The notes: generated by a model not told the origin, from the letters alone. 64,000 bases of DNA from Streptomyces sp. NBC_00250 (GCF_036192275.1 NZ_CP108088.1:1116001-1180000), one strand, 5' to 3'; positions 43,929 through 52,402 are shown, counted from the stretch's first letter. Numbers and translations are program-made.

Positions 43929-43940
43929 TTGTCTAGACCA
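43929..43940. promoter_or_regulatory. dre-like operator 1 (DasR/GntR type)
   Basis: TTGTCTAGACCA differs at one base from the palindrome TGGTCTAGACCA, which is the centre of the DasR-responsive element consensus in Streptomyces (from memory). It lies in the spacer shared by the two operons, 236 bp from the ligase start. Confidence 0.55.
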
Positions 43941-44018
43941 AAGCCGCCGGGGCGTGGAGTATGTCCGAGTCACATCCGGATCGCGAAGACGTCACAACTC
44001 CGCATATTGAGATGACAC

Positions 44019-44048
44019 TTGACAGCGGCTATGGTCTAAACCAATTCT
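44019..44048 (+). promoter_or_regulatory. candidate vegetative promoter of the dioxygenase operon
   Basis: TTGACA at 44019-44024 and AATTCT at 44043-44048 are 18 bp apart. The -10 is a weak match, but dre-like operator 2 sits exactly in this spacer, as in a repressible promoter. The dioxygenase start is 140 bp downstream, leaving a long leader. Confidence 0.45.
44032..44043. promoter_or_regulatory. dre-like operator 2 (DasR/GntR type)
   Basis: TGGTCTAAACCA differs at one base from TGGTCTAGACCA. It overlaps the candidate promoter of the plus-strand operon. The centre-to-centre distance to operator 1 is 103 bp, near ten helical turns. Confidence 0.55.
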
Positions 44049-44188
44049 TCTGAACGACGTGGCCACCGACGACGCCCGGCCCCTCGCCCCGCGGGTGCTC
44101 CACGAGGGGTTCCTCGCGCTCCGGGCCCGGCCCGCGCTGCCGCCGAGCCGAGCCGAACCGCCTCCCCGACTCCCGCTGGAGGGACCGC

Positions 44189-45292
44189 ATGACGACACCC
44201 GCACCCCATCGCCCCCGCCGCCGCCCCCATCTCCACCGGGCGGCCTCGGACCTGCCGTACTTCAGCGCGGACGGCGAGTCCTATCTCGCCCAGACCACTC
44301 TGCGGGAGCTGAAGAAGTCCCAGCCGCTGAGGGTGCTGTCCGAGGAGGACTTCGCCCACTGGCAGACGTACGGCTACGTGATCGTCCGGGAGGCGATCCC
44401 CGCGGAGGCGGCGAAGCGCCTCCTCGACTTCACCTGGGACTTCCAGGGCCTCGATCCGGACAGGCCGGAGAGCTGGTACGAGGACCGGCCGTTCCGCTCC
44501 GAACTGGACCAGCAGCTGCACGTCTACGGCTTCGTCGAGGCGTACCACCACCAGCTCCTCTGGGACAACCGGCAGGCCCAGCGCGTGTACGACGCCTTCG
44601 TGGACGTGTGGGACTGCGAGGAGCTGTGGGTCACCCAGGACCGGCTCAACCTCAACCCGCCCAACGTCGGGAACCGTGACCGCGCCCTGATCGAACCCAC
44701 CGACCGCGGCTTCGACATCGAGCTCCACTGGGACATCGACACCACGCTCGGGGTCCCGCCGCAGCGGGTGCAGGGGATCATCGCGCTCAACGACACCCGG
44801 CCGGAATCGGGCGGATTCCAGTGCAATCCGGAGCTGTTCCGCAGGTTCGAGGAGTGGAAGTTCGGGCAGCCGGCCGACCGTGACCCCCTCCGCCCCGCCG
44901 TGGACCGCACCGAGTACCCCGTCGTACGCCCCGACCTGCACCCCGGTGACCTGCTGATCTGGAACGGCCTCCTCGCCCACGGCGTCGCGCGCAACGTCTC
45001 CCGGGACCAGGTGCGGGCGGTCCAGTACCTGTCGATGATGCCGGCCCTCGAGGAGCACGAGCGCCTGAAGCGCTCCCGCGTCGACTCCTGGCGCCACCTG
45101 CGGACCCCTCGCTGGAACCGCACGCTGGTCGGGGACCCCGTACTCCACGAGTCCGAGCGGTACCCCACGGCCACCCTGAACGAACTCGGCAGCCGACTGC
45201 TCGGACTCACCTCGTGGAAGGACCGGGGCGAGGCCGAGAGGTCGGGCGTCTCCGGCCAGGGCGGGGAGCCGGCGTGCGCCGTGTCTGCCTGA
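44189..45292 (+). CDS. phytanoyl-CoA dioxygenase (PhyH) family Fe(II)/2-oxoglutarate oxygenase
   Basis: 367 residues, ATG preceded by GGAGGG with ideal spacing. The jelly-roll core shows the metal triad as H-x-D in IELHWDIDTTLG and a distal His in GLLAHGVARN, with the 2-oxoglutarate Arg in QVRAVQYLSM. N-terminal part: EDFAHWQTYGYVIVREAIP, typical of PhyH. It should hydroxylate (or otherwise oxidise) a substrate; with a carrier-protein loading system divergently encoded, an aminoacyl-S-carrier is the best guess. The 3' end overlaps the next gene by 19 bp. Confidence 0.92.
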   Translation: MTTPAPHRPRRRPHLHRAASDLPYFSADGESYLAQTTLRELKKSQPLRVLSEEDFAHWQTYGYVIVREAIPAEAAKRLLDFTWDFQGLDPDRPESWYEDRPFRSELDQQLHVYGFVEAYHHQLLWDNRQAQRVYDAFVDVWDCEELWVTQDRLNLNPPNVGNRDRALIEPTDRGFDIELHWDIDTTLGVPPQRVQGIIALNDTRPESGGFQCNPELFRRFEEWKFGQPADRDPLRPAVDRTEYPVVRPDLHPGDLLIWNGLLAHGVARNVSRDQVRAVQYLSMMPALEEHERLKRSRVDSWRHLRTPRWNRTLVGDPVLHESERYPTATLNELGSRLLGLTSWKDRGEAERSGVSGQGGEPACAVSA

Positions 45293-46608
45293 CCCTCCCC
45301 ACCAACCGGTCCTGCGCCGACACCCTCCGGGCGGTGGCCGAGGAGGCCGCGTACGGTGCCCGCCGCTTCGGCGTCGAGGTACGTCTCCTCGTCCTGGACT
45401 CCTCCGACGCGACGGTGCTCGCCGAACACCGGAAGGCAGTGGCCTCGCTGCCCGCGGTCCCCGGCGTGACCGTGCACCACTTCGACGAGGACGAGCAGCG
45501 GGCCTTCCTTCGGGACGTGATCGCCCGGTCCGGCGTCACCGCGCCCGACCGTGTGCTCGGTCTGATGCTGCCGGACCGGGTCTCCTACGGAGCGTGCACC
45601 AACCGGGCCTTCCTCATCGCGGAGGCCCTCGGTTGTACGTCGGTCCACCGCCGGGACTCGGACAGCCGCTACCAGTGCCTGGACGGCGAGCCGGTCTTTC
45701 CGCTCCACCACGAGCTGTCGACGCTGGGGCTGCGGGCCGCCGACGTGGCCGGCCTGGTGTCCCGCAGCAGGCTCGACCCCGCGTACGCGGACCGGCCGGT
45801 GGCCCTGGTCGGCGGCTCCTTCGTCGGCGAGATGTCCGTGGACGTCGAGGAGATCCGCCGCCTCGACCCCGTCGTCTACGAGGACGTCGTCGGCCTGTCG
45901 ATCCCGGACGGCTACCCGGAGATCTGGCGCAGGAACCTGATCGCGGAGTCCTTCCGGGGCGCCGGGACCGCCGCGTACACCGGGGACCGGACCACGCTCA
46001 TGAGCGTCAGCCCGATGCGCGTGGACATGTGCAACATCGCCTTCGACCGCGAGGTGTACGGCCGGGTTCCCCTGCCGCCCGCCACCGACACCATCGGCAG
46101 TGACTACTTCCTCATCCACCTGGTCCAGCACGCCGGGCTCCCAGGGGTCCTCCACAACCGACACATCGTCAATTTCCATACGCGCGAACGCCGTTCCGAG
46201 AGCGGCTTCCTCACCTACCAGCTGCGCTTCGCCAAGTTCCTCCTCTCCGCGCCCCACTTCAACGCCGTGTACGCCGCGATGAAGGAGGCCGGTGACGCAC
46301 TGCTGGACACCGAGGGCCACGTCCGGGCGTCCGCCGTCGCCGGATTCGTCAGGGACGGCACCGGCGTGGACCGGTCGGAGAACGCCGAACGGCTCGCCGT
46401 CCTCGACCGCTCGTACCGCGCCCTCGGCAGCCGCTACACCACGGCCGCCGATGTCCTGGCCTCCCTCCGTGAACAGCTCCTCGACGAGGCCCGGCAGGAC
46501 ATGGAGGAGTTCGCCCTCCTGACCGAGGCCTGGGAGGCCCTGACCCGCGCGAGCCGGGCGCGCTCCCGCCCCGAGCCGCTTCACGAGTCCGCGAGAGGCA
46601 CCGCATGA
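45274..46608 (+). CDS. DUF6271-like protein with GT-A glycosyltransferase features
   Basis: 444 residues from a GTG (GGGGAG five bases upstream) inside the end of the dioxygenase gene. The N-terminus VRRVCLTLPTNRSCADTLRAV looks like the first strand of a GT-A nucleotide-sugar fold, and NRAFLIAEALGCTSVHRRDSDSRYQ carries a DSD, matching the DxD metal site. A further RVDMCNIAFDREVYGRVPLPP and DTIGSDYFLIHLV could be the acceptor side. I associate it with the DUF6271 family from memory; its activity is not known. It could add a sugar or carry out another nucleotide-dependent transfer. Its stop overlaps the next ATG (ATGA). Confidence 0.72.
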   Translation: MRRVCLTLPTNRSCADTLRAVAEEAAYGARRFGVEVRLLVLDSSDATVLAEHRKAVASLPAVPGVTVHHFDEDEQRAFLRDVIARSGVTAPDRVLGLMLPDRVSYGACTNRAFLIAEALGCTSVHRRDSDSRYQCLDGEPVFPLHHELSTLGLRAADVAGLVSRSRLDPAYADRPVALVGGSFVGEMSVDVEEIRRLDPVVYEDVVGLSIPDGYPEIWRRNLIAESFRGAGTAAYTGDRTTLMSVSPMRVDMCNIAFDREVYGRVPLPPATDTIGSDYFLIHLVQHAGLPGVLHNRHIVNFHTRERRSESGFLTYQLRFAKFLLSAPHFNAVYAAMKEAGDALLDTEGHVRASAVAGFVRDGTGVDRSENAERLAVLDRSYRALGSRYTTAADVLASLREQLLDEARQDMEEFALLTEAWEALTRASRARSRPEPLHESARGTA

Positions 46609-48419
46609 GCCCGCACCGTCACCGCCCCCCGGACAGCCAGCACACCCTGACGGTCGCCTACGCGGGCGGCGAGGAGCGCCGGGGCCCCGTCACCATGGGG
46701 CAGGCCAACATGATCCGCTGCATGCTGCGGGACGAGCCCGAGCACATCAACATCCACGACGTGTGGCCGGTGCCCCAAGGGACCCGGACGGAGGCGGCGC
46801 TCGACGCCCTGCGCGCGCTCGCGGTACGGCACGAAGCACTGCGCACGACCTTCCCGCAGGCCCCCGCAAGCGCGCCCGGAAGCCCTCCCCGAGAGCAAGT
46901 GGTCGCGGCGGAGGGAGTGTTCACGGTCACGGTCCTCGACCACGAGGAGCTGCCCGGAGACGCCGCCGGGTACGCCGAGTCGCTGGCCCGCCGGGCCCGC
47001 GCCGAACGCTTCCACCTGGACCGGGACTTCCCCCTCCGCATCTCCCTCGTCGCCGTGTCCGGGGAACCCGTCTTCGTGGCCATGGCGGCGAGCCACGCCG
47101 TGGCCGACGTCAGCGCCCTCGCGGTCCTCAAGGAGGAGTGGCTGATCCTGCTCGCCGGTGGCACGCTCCCCCCGCCGACGTTCCTCACCCCGCTCGACCT
47201 CGCCACCGAGGAGACGACCCCGGCCGGGCTCCGCAAGTCCGAGGCCTCACTGCGGTACTGGGAGCGGATCATCCGCACCGGGCCCCAGGCCATGTTCGCG
47301 GAACCGGGCGCCGAGGGTACCGAGGTGCGGGCCCCGCAGCTCACCCTCCGGTCCCGGCGGGCGGCACGTGCCCTCGCGCTCGTGGCCGAACGCACCGGCG
47401 CCATGCCGTCCACCGTGCTCCTGACCGCGTGGTGCGTACTCGTCGCCCACCGTACGGAGCAGACGACGTGCGTGGCAGCCGCCCCCACCGCCAACCGCCA
47501 CCACTCCCGGCTCGCCCGCTCGGTGAACACCCTGTCCCAGGACGCGCTGCTCTCCCTCGACGTCCGGGTGCCGACCTTCGACGCCCTGCTCAAGAAGGCC
47601 TGGGGAGCCGCGCTCAACGCGTACCGGCACAGCCGGTTCGACGCGGTCCGCCTCTGGGACACGATCGGAGAGACCACCTTCGAGCGCGGCAGCCGGTTCG
47701 CGCGCGATGTCGTCTTCAACGACGTCAGCACCCTGCCCTCGACCGTCGCCTCGATCGCGGGCCCGAGCGATGAGAAGTCGTCGGACGCGGAGCCGAAGAG
47801 GGGCACGGGCGCGGAGCCGGAGGGGGCCGACAGCCCGGAACCGGAACTGGCTTGGGGACCGGAGCAAGTGCTGCCGACCCGCATCCTGACCTTCGTCTAC
47901 GCGACGGAGCCGCTGATCCATCTGAGCACGTGGGTGGATCCCGCGCTGTTCAAGCGGGACGAGGCGGAGGGCTTCCTCACCGGTCTGGTACGGCTCCTGG
48001 AGACGGCCGCCACGGACGACGTACCCCTCGCTTCGCTCACCGAGGTGACGGGCGTCCGTCCGGTCGAGCGCGGGCCGCGATGGTGCCGGGTGGACGGCTG
48101 CTGGACCTCGCCGCCGCTCGTGGCGGAGACGCTGAGCGAGGCCCTTGGGGGCCTGCCCGTCCACGTCACCGTGGACGGGCCGAACGAGAGCGTGCCGCAG
48201 GAGTGGGCCCTGACGGCGTACATCGCCGCCGGTGACACCCCGCTGACACCGGCAGAGGCCCACACCGCACTCATGGACGCGCTCCCCGGCCGCCCCGGAG
48301 TACTGGCACCGCGCCGGTACGTGATCGTCCAGGACCCGCCGGCGGAGGCGGACCGGAGCAGCGCCTGGCTCCGGCAGCAGATTCTCAGGGAAGGGACCGG
48401 CCGGGACCGGCGGATGTGA
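46605..48419 (+). CDS. free-standing condensation-domain protein
   Basis: 604 residues, ATGA-coupled to the previous gene. The NRPS condensation fold is seen in PVTMGQANMIRCML, LDALRALAVRHEALRTTF, FHLDRDFPLRISLV, FVAMAASHAVADVSALAVL and VNTLSQDALLSLDV. The HHxxxDG motif is degenerate (SHAVADV), keeping the catalytic His and the Asp but losing the first His and the Gly. The last about 100 residues (LTAYIAAGDTPLTPAEAHTAL, RPGVLAPRRYVIV) resemble the C-terminal lid of adenylation domains, without the large A core. It may join the carrier-bound amino acid to an acceptor amine or alcohol. Confidence 0.85.
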   Translation: MSPHRHRPPDSQHTLTVAYAGGEERRGPVTMGQANMIRCMLRDEPEHINIHDVWPVPQGTRTEAALDALRALAVRHEALRTTFPQAPASAPGSPPREQVVAAEGVFTVTVLDHEELPGDAAGYAESLARRARAERFHLDRDFPLRISLVAVSGEPVFVAMAASHAVADVSALAVLKEEWLILLAGGTLPPPTFLTPLDLATEETTPAGLRKSEASLRYWERIIRTGPQAMFAEPGAEGTEVRAPQLTLRSRRAARALALVAERTGAMPSTVLLTAWCVLVAHRTEQTTCVAAAPTANRHHSRLARSVNTLSQDALLSLDVRVPTFDALLKKAWGAALNAYRHSRFDAVRLWDTIGETTFERGSRFARDVVFNDVSTLPSTVASIAGPSDEKSSDAEPKRGTGAEPEGADSPEPELAWGPEQVLPTRILTFVYATEPLIHLSTWVDPALFKRDEAEGFLTGLVRLLETAATDDVPLASLTEVTGVRPVERGPRWCRVDGCWTSPPLVAETLSEALGGLPVHVTVDGPNESVPQEWALTAYIAAGDTPLTPAEAHTALMDALPGRPGVLAPRRYVIVQDPPAEADRSSAWLRQQILREGTGRDRRM

Positions 48420-48420
48420 C

Positions 48421-49731
48421 ATGACGATGGATGAGGTAACCGCGCAGCAGGAGCAGGGCTCTCCCCCCAGCCCGTGGCGGTCGAGTCGCTTCCGGCTGTT
48501 CTTCACGGCCCGCAGCACCTCGCTGCTGGCCGACGGCATGCTGATGGTGTCGCTCACGACCGCCGTCCTCGGCGCGGGCTACGGGGCTGCCGGGGTGGGA
48601 TACGCGCTGGCCGCGTGGATGGCGCCGATCGTGCTGCTCGTACTGTTCGGCGGCGTGCTCGCCGACCGGTTCACCCCGCAGGTGATGATGGTCGGCGCCG
48701 ATGTGGTGCGCATGGTGGCCATGCTCGCGCTCGCCGTACTGCTGATCGCCACGGACATACGACTCTGGCAGATCATGGCGCTGTTGGCGCTCAGCGGCGC
48801 CGCGACCGCGATGTTCCAGCCGGGTCTGGCGAGCCTGGTCCCCCAGGTCGCCGAGGACATCCAGCGGGCCAACGCGCTGCTGCGGATCTCCGAGGCGATC
48901 TGCACCCTGCTGGGTCCGGGCGTCGCCGGTCTCCTCGTGGCCTACTGGGACGTGGCGGGCTCCTTCGTGGTCATCGCGGCGGCGTACGCGCTGAGCGCGC
49001 TCGGCCTCGCGCCGCTGCGCAGGCTGAGCACCGCCAAGGACGAGAGCGACGACCCGATGTGGCAGCGGCTGGCCACGGGATGGCACGAGTTCCGGTCGCG
49101 TTCCTGGCTCTGGGGGGTCATCGCCGTATGGGCGGTGTACGGCCTCTTCGTCTTCGGCCCGGCCCTGCCGCTGGGCGCGGCGCTGCTCACCGAACAGCAC
49201 GGGGCCGGCGGCTACGGCTGGATCGCCTCGGCCGACGGCGCCGGAACCATCATCGGCGGCCTGCTCGGCATGCGGGTCCGCCCGCGCCGCCCGCTCGTCG
49301 CGGGGGCCTGCGCGATGTTCTTCTTCGCCCTCAACCCCCTGGCACCGGCCCTCGGTTGGTCGTTCACGGTGACGGCTCTGACCGGGGTCGTGGCGGGCTG
49401 CGGCTTCGCCTTCTGGGGCGTGATGTGGGCGACGAGCGTGCAGTCCCACATTCCCCTCGCGGTCCTGAGCCGTGTCTCGGCCTACGACGTGGCCGGTTCC
49501 ATCATGGTCATCCCCCTGGGCCGAGCCCTGGCCGGCCCGGCGGCGGACGCCTTCGGCGCGGATCGGGTGCTGCTGTTCTCCTCGGTCATGGGCATCGCCC
49601 TCATCGGCGTCATGCTCGCCGTACCCGCGATCCGCGCGCTGGGACGCTCACCGAAGGAGGCGTCGGAGCAGTCGGAGGCGTCGCCGAAGGATTCGTCGAA
49701 GGAGACACCCGTGGCGGTCGCGGACGCGTAG
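48421..49731 (+). CDS. MFS transporter, EntS/enterobactin-exporter-like
   Basis: 436 residues beginning one base after the previous stop. Twelve hydrophobic segments. The motif-A loop is GGVLADRFTPQVMMVGADVVRMV, followed by LLALSGAATAMFQPGLASLVPQVAEDIQRANALL, the pattern of EntS-like siderophore or peptide exporters. The N- and C-termini are cytoplasmic and the C-tail is Ser/Glu/Lys rich. As last gene of the operon it probably exports the pathway product or protects the host from it. Confidence 0.92.
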   Translation: MTMDEVTAQQEQGSPPSPWRSSRFRLFFTARSTSLLADGMLMVSLTTAVLGAGYGAAGVGYALAAWMAPIVLLVLFGGVLADRFTPQVMMVGADVVRMVAMLALAVLLIATDIRLWQIMALLALSGAATAMFQPGLASLVPQVAEDIQRANALLRISEAICTLLGPGVAGLLVAYWDVAGSFVVIAAAYALSALGLAPLRRLSTAKDESDDPMWQRLATGWHEFRSRSWLWGVIAVWAVYGLFVFGPALPLGAALLTEQHGAGGYGWIASADGAGTIIGGLLGMRVRPRRPLVAGACAMFFFALNPLAPALGWSFTVTALTGVVAGCGFAFWGVMWATSVQSHIPLAVLSRVSAYDVAGSIMVIPLGRALAGPAADAFGADRVLLFSSVMGIALIGVMLAVPAIRALGRSPKEASEQSEASPKDSSKETPVAVADA

Positions 49732-49875
49732 TCGGTGTCCCGTGGGTCACGCATGAACGCGAACAATCGTGCGCGGGGATTCCCGGGCGCGGGCGAGTCG
49801 GGGAACATGGTCCGGTACTCAGTCCGCGTGCCACCTGGACGTGACCGTGACCGGACCGCTCGACGGGAGTTCGTC

Positions 49876-50235
49876 ATGCACGATCCCAAGCTCACCCACC
49901 AGGAACGGATGATCCTCGAAGGCATCGAAGAGGGCCTTCGGGGCGATGAATCCCTCAACCGCCGGCTGCGTACGCTCGGTCTCGCGCACGCACGGCGGCA
50001 CGAGGGTGCGGGAGGCGCCTGGGGCGCGGCCCTGCGGAATCGGCTCGGCTGGTGCACCACCGTCCTCGGCATCGCCTGCGTGGCCCTGTTCGGCCTCGCC
50101 GCCGCGTCCTCTTCGCCCGCACCGATCTGGTTCTTCGCCGCTGTGTGGGTGGTCACCGCGGTATGCCTGATACGGCTCCTGCAGCGCGCGGTCGAACGCC
50201 GCAGGAACGTATCGGCACGACGGGGAACGGACTGA
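49876..50235 (+). CDS. DUF3040 membrane protein
   Basis: 119 residues from the ATG at 49876 (GGGAG upstream). Opening LTHQERMILEGIEEGLRGDESLNRRLRTL is the DUF3040 signature, followed by two TM segments (WCTTVLGIACVALFGLAAA; IWFFAAVWVVTAVCLIRLL). The function is unknown; such genes are common and usually monocistronic in actinobacteria. Confidence 0.8.
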   Translation: MHDPKLTHQERMILEGIEEGLRGDESLNRRLRTLGLAHARRHEGAGGAWGAALRNRLGWCTTVLGIACVALFGLAAASSSPAPIWFFAAVWVVTAVCLIRLLQRAVERRRNVSARRGTD

Positions 50236-50392
50236 CTCGCTCACTCCGCGACATCTTCTCGGCTACCCGGCACCGCGTGTCCCAGGCGTGGCACAGCCGG
50301 GTGGGACCTGGCCCCGTCGCATGAACCGCGGCGACGGGGGCAGCAGCCCGGGAGAAGGCCCGGCACGGTGCCGGGCGCCGAGGAGCGACGAC

Positions 50393-50956
50393 GTGACACT
50401 CGACGGAATGAGCGTTCTCGTCCTCACCACGAACTACGGGACCGAGCAGGACGAGCTGAACAGGCCGGTCGCTGTGCTGCGCGGGGCGGGCGCCCGCGTG
50501 ACGGTCGCCGCCCAGCGGCACGAACCCGTCCACACCCTGGTGTCGGACCGGCGGCCGGGCGCCGACGTCATGCCGGACACGACCCTCGCCGATGTCGGCG
50601 ACGCGGAGGAGTACGACGCCGTCGTCGTGCCGGGCGGCACGGTGAACGCCGACCGGCTGCGCACCGACGACCGGGCGCGGCGTCTGCTGGCGGCGTTCGC
50701 CGCCGCCGGCAAGCCCGTCGCGGCGATCTGTCACGGCCCCTGGCTCCTGGTGGACAGCGGTCTGGCCCGGGGCCGTGAGCTCACCTCCTACCCGTCGCTC
50801 CGCCCGGACCTCGAGAACGCGGGCGCCGGTTGGGTGGACCGGGAGGTCGTCGTCGACACCTCCGGTGGCCATCCGCTGATCACCTCCCGCAGACCTCGCG
50901 ACCTCGACGCCTTCTCGGCGGCGATCGTCCGCACCCTGGAGGGCCGGGCCGGCTGA
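50393..50956 (+). CDS. DJ-1/PfpI family glutamine-amidotransferase-like protein
   Basis: 187 residues from a GTG with AGGAG seven bases upstream. The flavodoxin-like fold carries VVVPGGTVNADRLR, the nucleophile Cys in VAAICHGPWLLVDSGLARGRELTSYPS, and a terminal HPLITSRRPRDLDAFSAAIV. This matches PfpI/YhbO stress proteins (deglycase or protease activity is disputed for the family). The stress-type CsbD gene follows after 24 bp, which suggests a small stress operon. Confidence 0.9.
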   Translation: MTLDGMSVLVLTTNYGTEQDELNRPVAVLRGAGARVTVAAQRHEPVHTLVSDRRPGADVMPDTTLADVGDAEEYDAVVVPGGTVNADRLRTDDRARRLLAAFAAAGKPVAAICHGPWLLVDSGLARGRELTSYPSLRPDLENAGAGWVDREVVVDTSGGHPLITSRRPRDLDAFSAAIVRTLEGRAG

Positions 50957-50980
50957 GCACCACGAGAGAGGAACCCGATC

Positions 50981-51169
50981 ATGCGCAAGAGCACCGTGGG
51001 GAAGGTCAAGGGCGAGATCAAGGAGACCACGGGCGAGGCGACCGGCGACTCACGCCTGGAGTGGGAGGGAAAGGCCGACCGGATGGCGGCCGCGGCCCGC
51101 GAGGGGATCGAGAAGGTGCACCGGAGCGCGCAGAGGGCACAGGACGAGATGAGGCGACGCACTTCGTGA
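50981..51169 (+). CDS. CsbD-like stress protein
   Basis: 62 residues, GAGAGG 8 bases upstream of the ATG. The whole protein matches the CsbD family (VGKVKGEIKETTGEATGDSRLEWEGKADR), small hydrophilic four-helix proteins induced by general stress and with no known activity. It probably shares a transcript with the PfpI gene. Confidence 0.9.
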   Translation: MRKSTVGKVKGEIKETTGEATGDSRLEWEGKADRMAAAAREGIEKVHRSAQRAQDEMRRRTS

Positions 51170-51601
51170 GCGACCGGAAGGTGGTCGGTGCCGTCGCCGC
51201 AGGGCTCCGCGGCACGGGCCGACTCCTTCCGTCCCCTGGTGCTCGCCGAGTGAGGTGACCACCAGCCTTCGGGGGACGGGCCCGTTCGGGCCGGGCGCTC
51301 CTTCACTCGTCCTGCGCGACGGCACCGAGGTACCGCTCCAGTCATCTCCTCCTGCTCCTCGCCCCTACCTCATAAAGGCGAGCGGCATCATGAGGGGCCA
51401 TACCGGAGCAAGGGCAGTAAACGGGGAAACAGCGCAAAGGGTGATTAAATTTGCCATTCACTCGCGTGCCCTTCACTCGAACTTCGACCGAAAATCTCGC
51501 TTTCGCCATCGGTGATGATTGCCAGCCCGACGCTCGGCTCCTATGATCATCCGGCGCCGCACATAAGTGCCCGCATGGCTTGATTTCAAATCGGAGTCCA
51601 C
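51170..51601. other. 432-bp spacer with promoter of the DUF2690 gene
   Basis: No gene is supported. The second half, from about 51400, is clearly richer in A and T than its surroundings, and it carries the promoter at 51519-51547. Confidence 0.6.
51519..51547 (+). promoter_or_regulatory. HrdB-type promoter of the DUF2690 gene
   Basis: TTGCCA (51519-51524), a 17-bp spacer and TATGAT (51542-51547) match a vegetative promoter well. A transcript starting near 51554 would have a leader of about 48 nt to the GTG at 51602. Confidence 0.7.
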
Positions 51602-52057
51602 GTGAACAAGATATTGACCCGTGCCGCGACCGTCTCTTCGGCCGTCATCGCGATGAGCATGGTTCCCCTGGCCGGCACTTCCTTCGCCGCGAGCTGTAGC
51701 GGGGCGGGCTGCGACAACCAGGGCCCGAAGGCCACGGCCTGCGAGACGGCGAACGTCTCCACGGAACGGACCATCGACAACAACGGCCGCAAGGCCGAAC
51801 TGCGCTGGTCGATGGGGTGCACCGCGGCCTGGGTCCGCGTGACGAACAACTCCTCGAACTCGGTCTACAACTCCTTCGGCTACATCGAGAAGTACGACGT
51901 GTCCGGCAAGCTGATCCGTTCGCTCAGCATCCGGGTCCCGTCCACCACGGGCGGTGTCGACTGGTCGAACATGCTGGGCGGGGGCGGCTACTACTACCGC
52001 GTCTGCGTCTCCTTCGTCGGCAACGAGTACCCGATGAAGTGCAGCACGAAGTTCTGA
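51602..52057 (+). CDS. secreted DUF2690-like protein
   Basis: 151 residues from a GTG with CGGAG five bases upstream. Signal peptide RAATVSSAVIAMSMVPLAGTSFA, then the CxGxxCDNQGPKATACE block typical of DUF2690, with paired Cys residues for disulfides, and a beta-rich domain (ELRWSMGCTAAWVRVTNNSS). The C-terminal half is longer than the basic family unit. Function unknown. It has its own vegetative promoter and lies in an AT-richer patch. Confidence 0.8.
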   Translation: MNKILTRAATVSSAVIAMSMVPLAGTSFAASCSGAGCDNQGPKATACETANVSTERTIDNNGRKAELRWSMGCTAAWVRVTNNSSNSVYNSFGYIEKYDVSGKLIRSLSIRVPSTTGGVDWSNMLGGGGYYYRVCVSFVGNEYPMKCSTKF

Positions 52058-52385
52058 CACATGAGAACCGGGGGACGATGATTCGGGCGCGTTTCACTGT
52101 CCGACGATCGGCCCCCAGTCAATTCTCCAGTCTTTTCTGCGCCAGAATTCGTTCCCCGTCACCCCTCGCAGGGCTGCACGCACCACAGGGGTCCGGAGCA
52201 CGTGCCCGCGCAACGGCGCTGACCACGAGAGCCGCAGGTCTGGAAAAGGAGCGGGTCCGAGGGCGTAGCCTGCCCCCGGACCCTGTCGATGCCGCTCACA
52301 TCACACGCCGGCACACTTGAGAACCCGGGTCATTCGTCATTGCGTCGCGTCCTGCCTTTGGACCACCGCCGATCGAGCTCGGCGG

Positions 52386-52402
52386 ACCAGATTCGAACTG
52401 GC
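52386..52402 (-). other. isolated T-arm-like sequence
   Basis: The minus strand reads GCCAG-TTCGAAT-CTGGT: a 5-bp stem (one G-T pair) closing a 7-nt loop that fits the invariant TTCRANY. No matching acceptor or anticodon arms were found upstream. Confidence 0.3.

Larger units (their letters stand above)
43694..44188. other. 495-bp divergent promoter region of the carrier-protein cluster
   Basis: No gene. GC content drops in 43920-44050. It contains two DasR/GntR-type operator-like sequences (43929-43940 and 44032-44043), a TTGACA box at 44019-44024, and a 13-bp inverted repeat with one mismatch (TAGACCAAAGCCG at 43934-43946; CGGCTATGGTCTA at 44026-44038). Confidence 0.75.
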
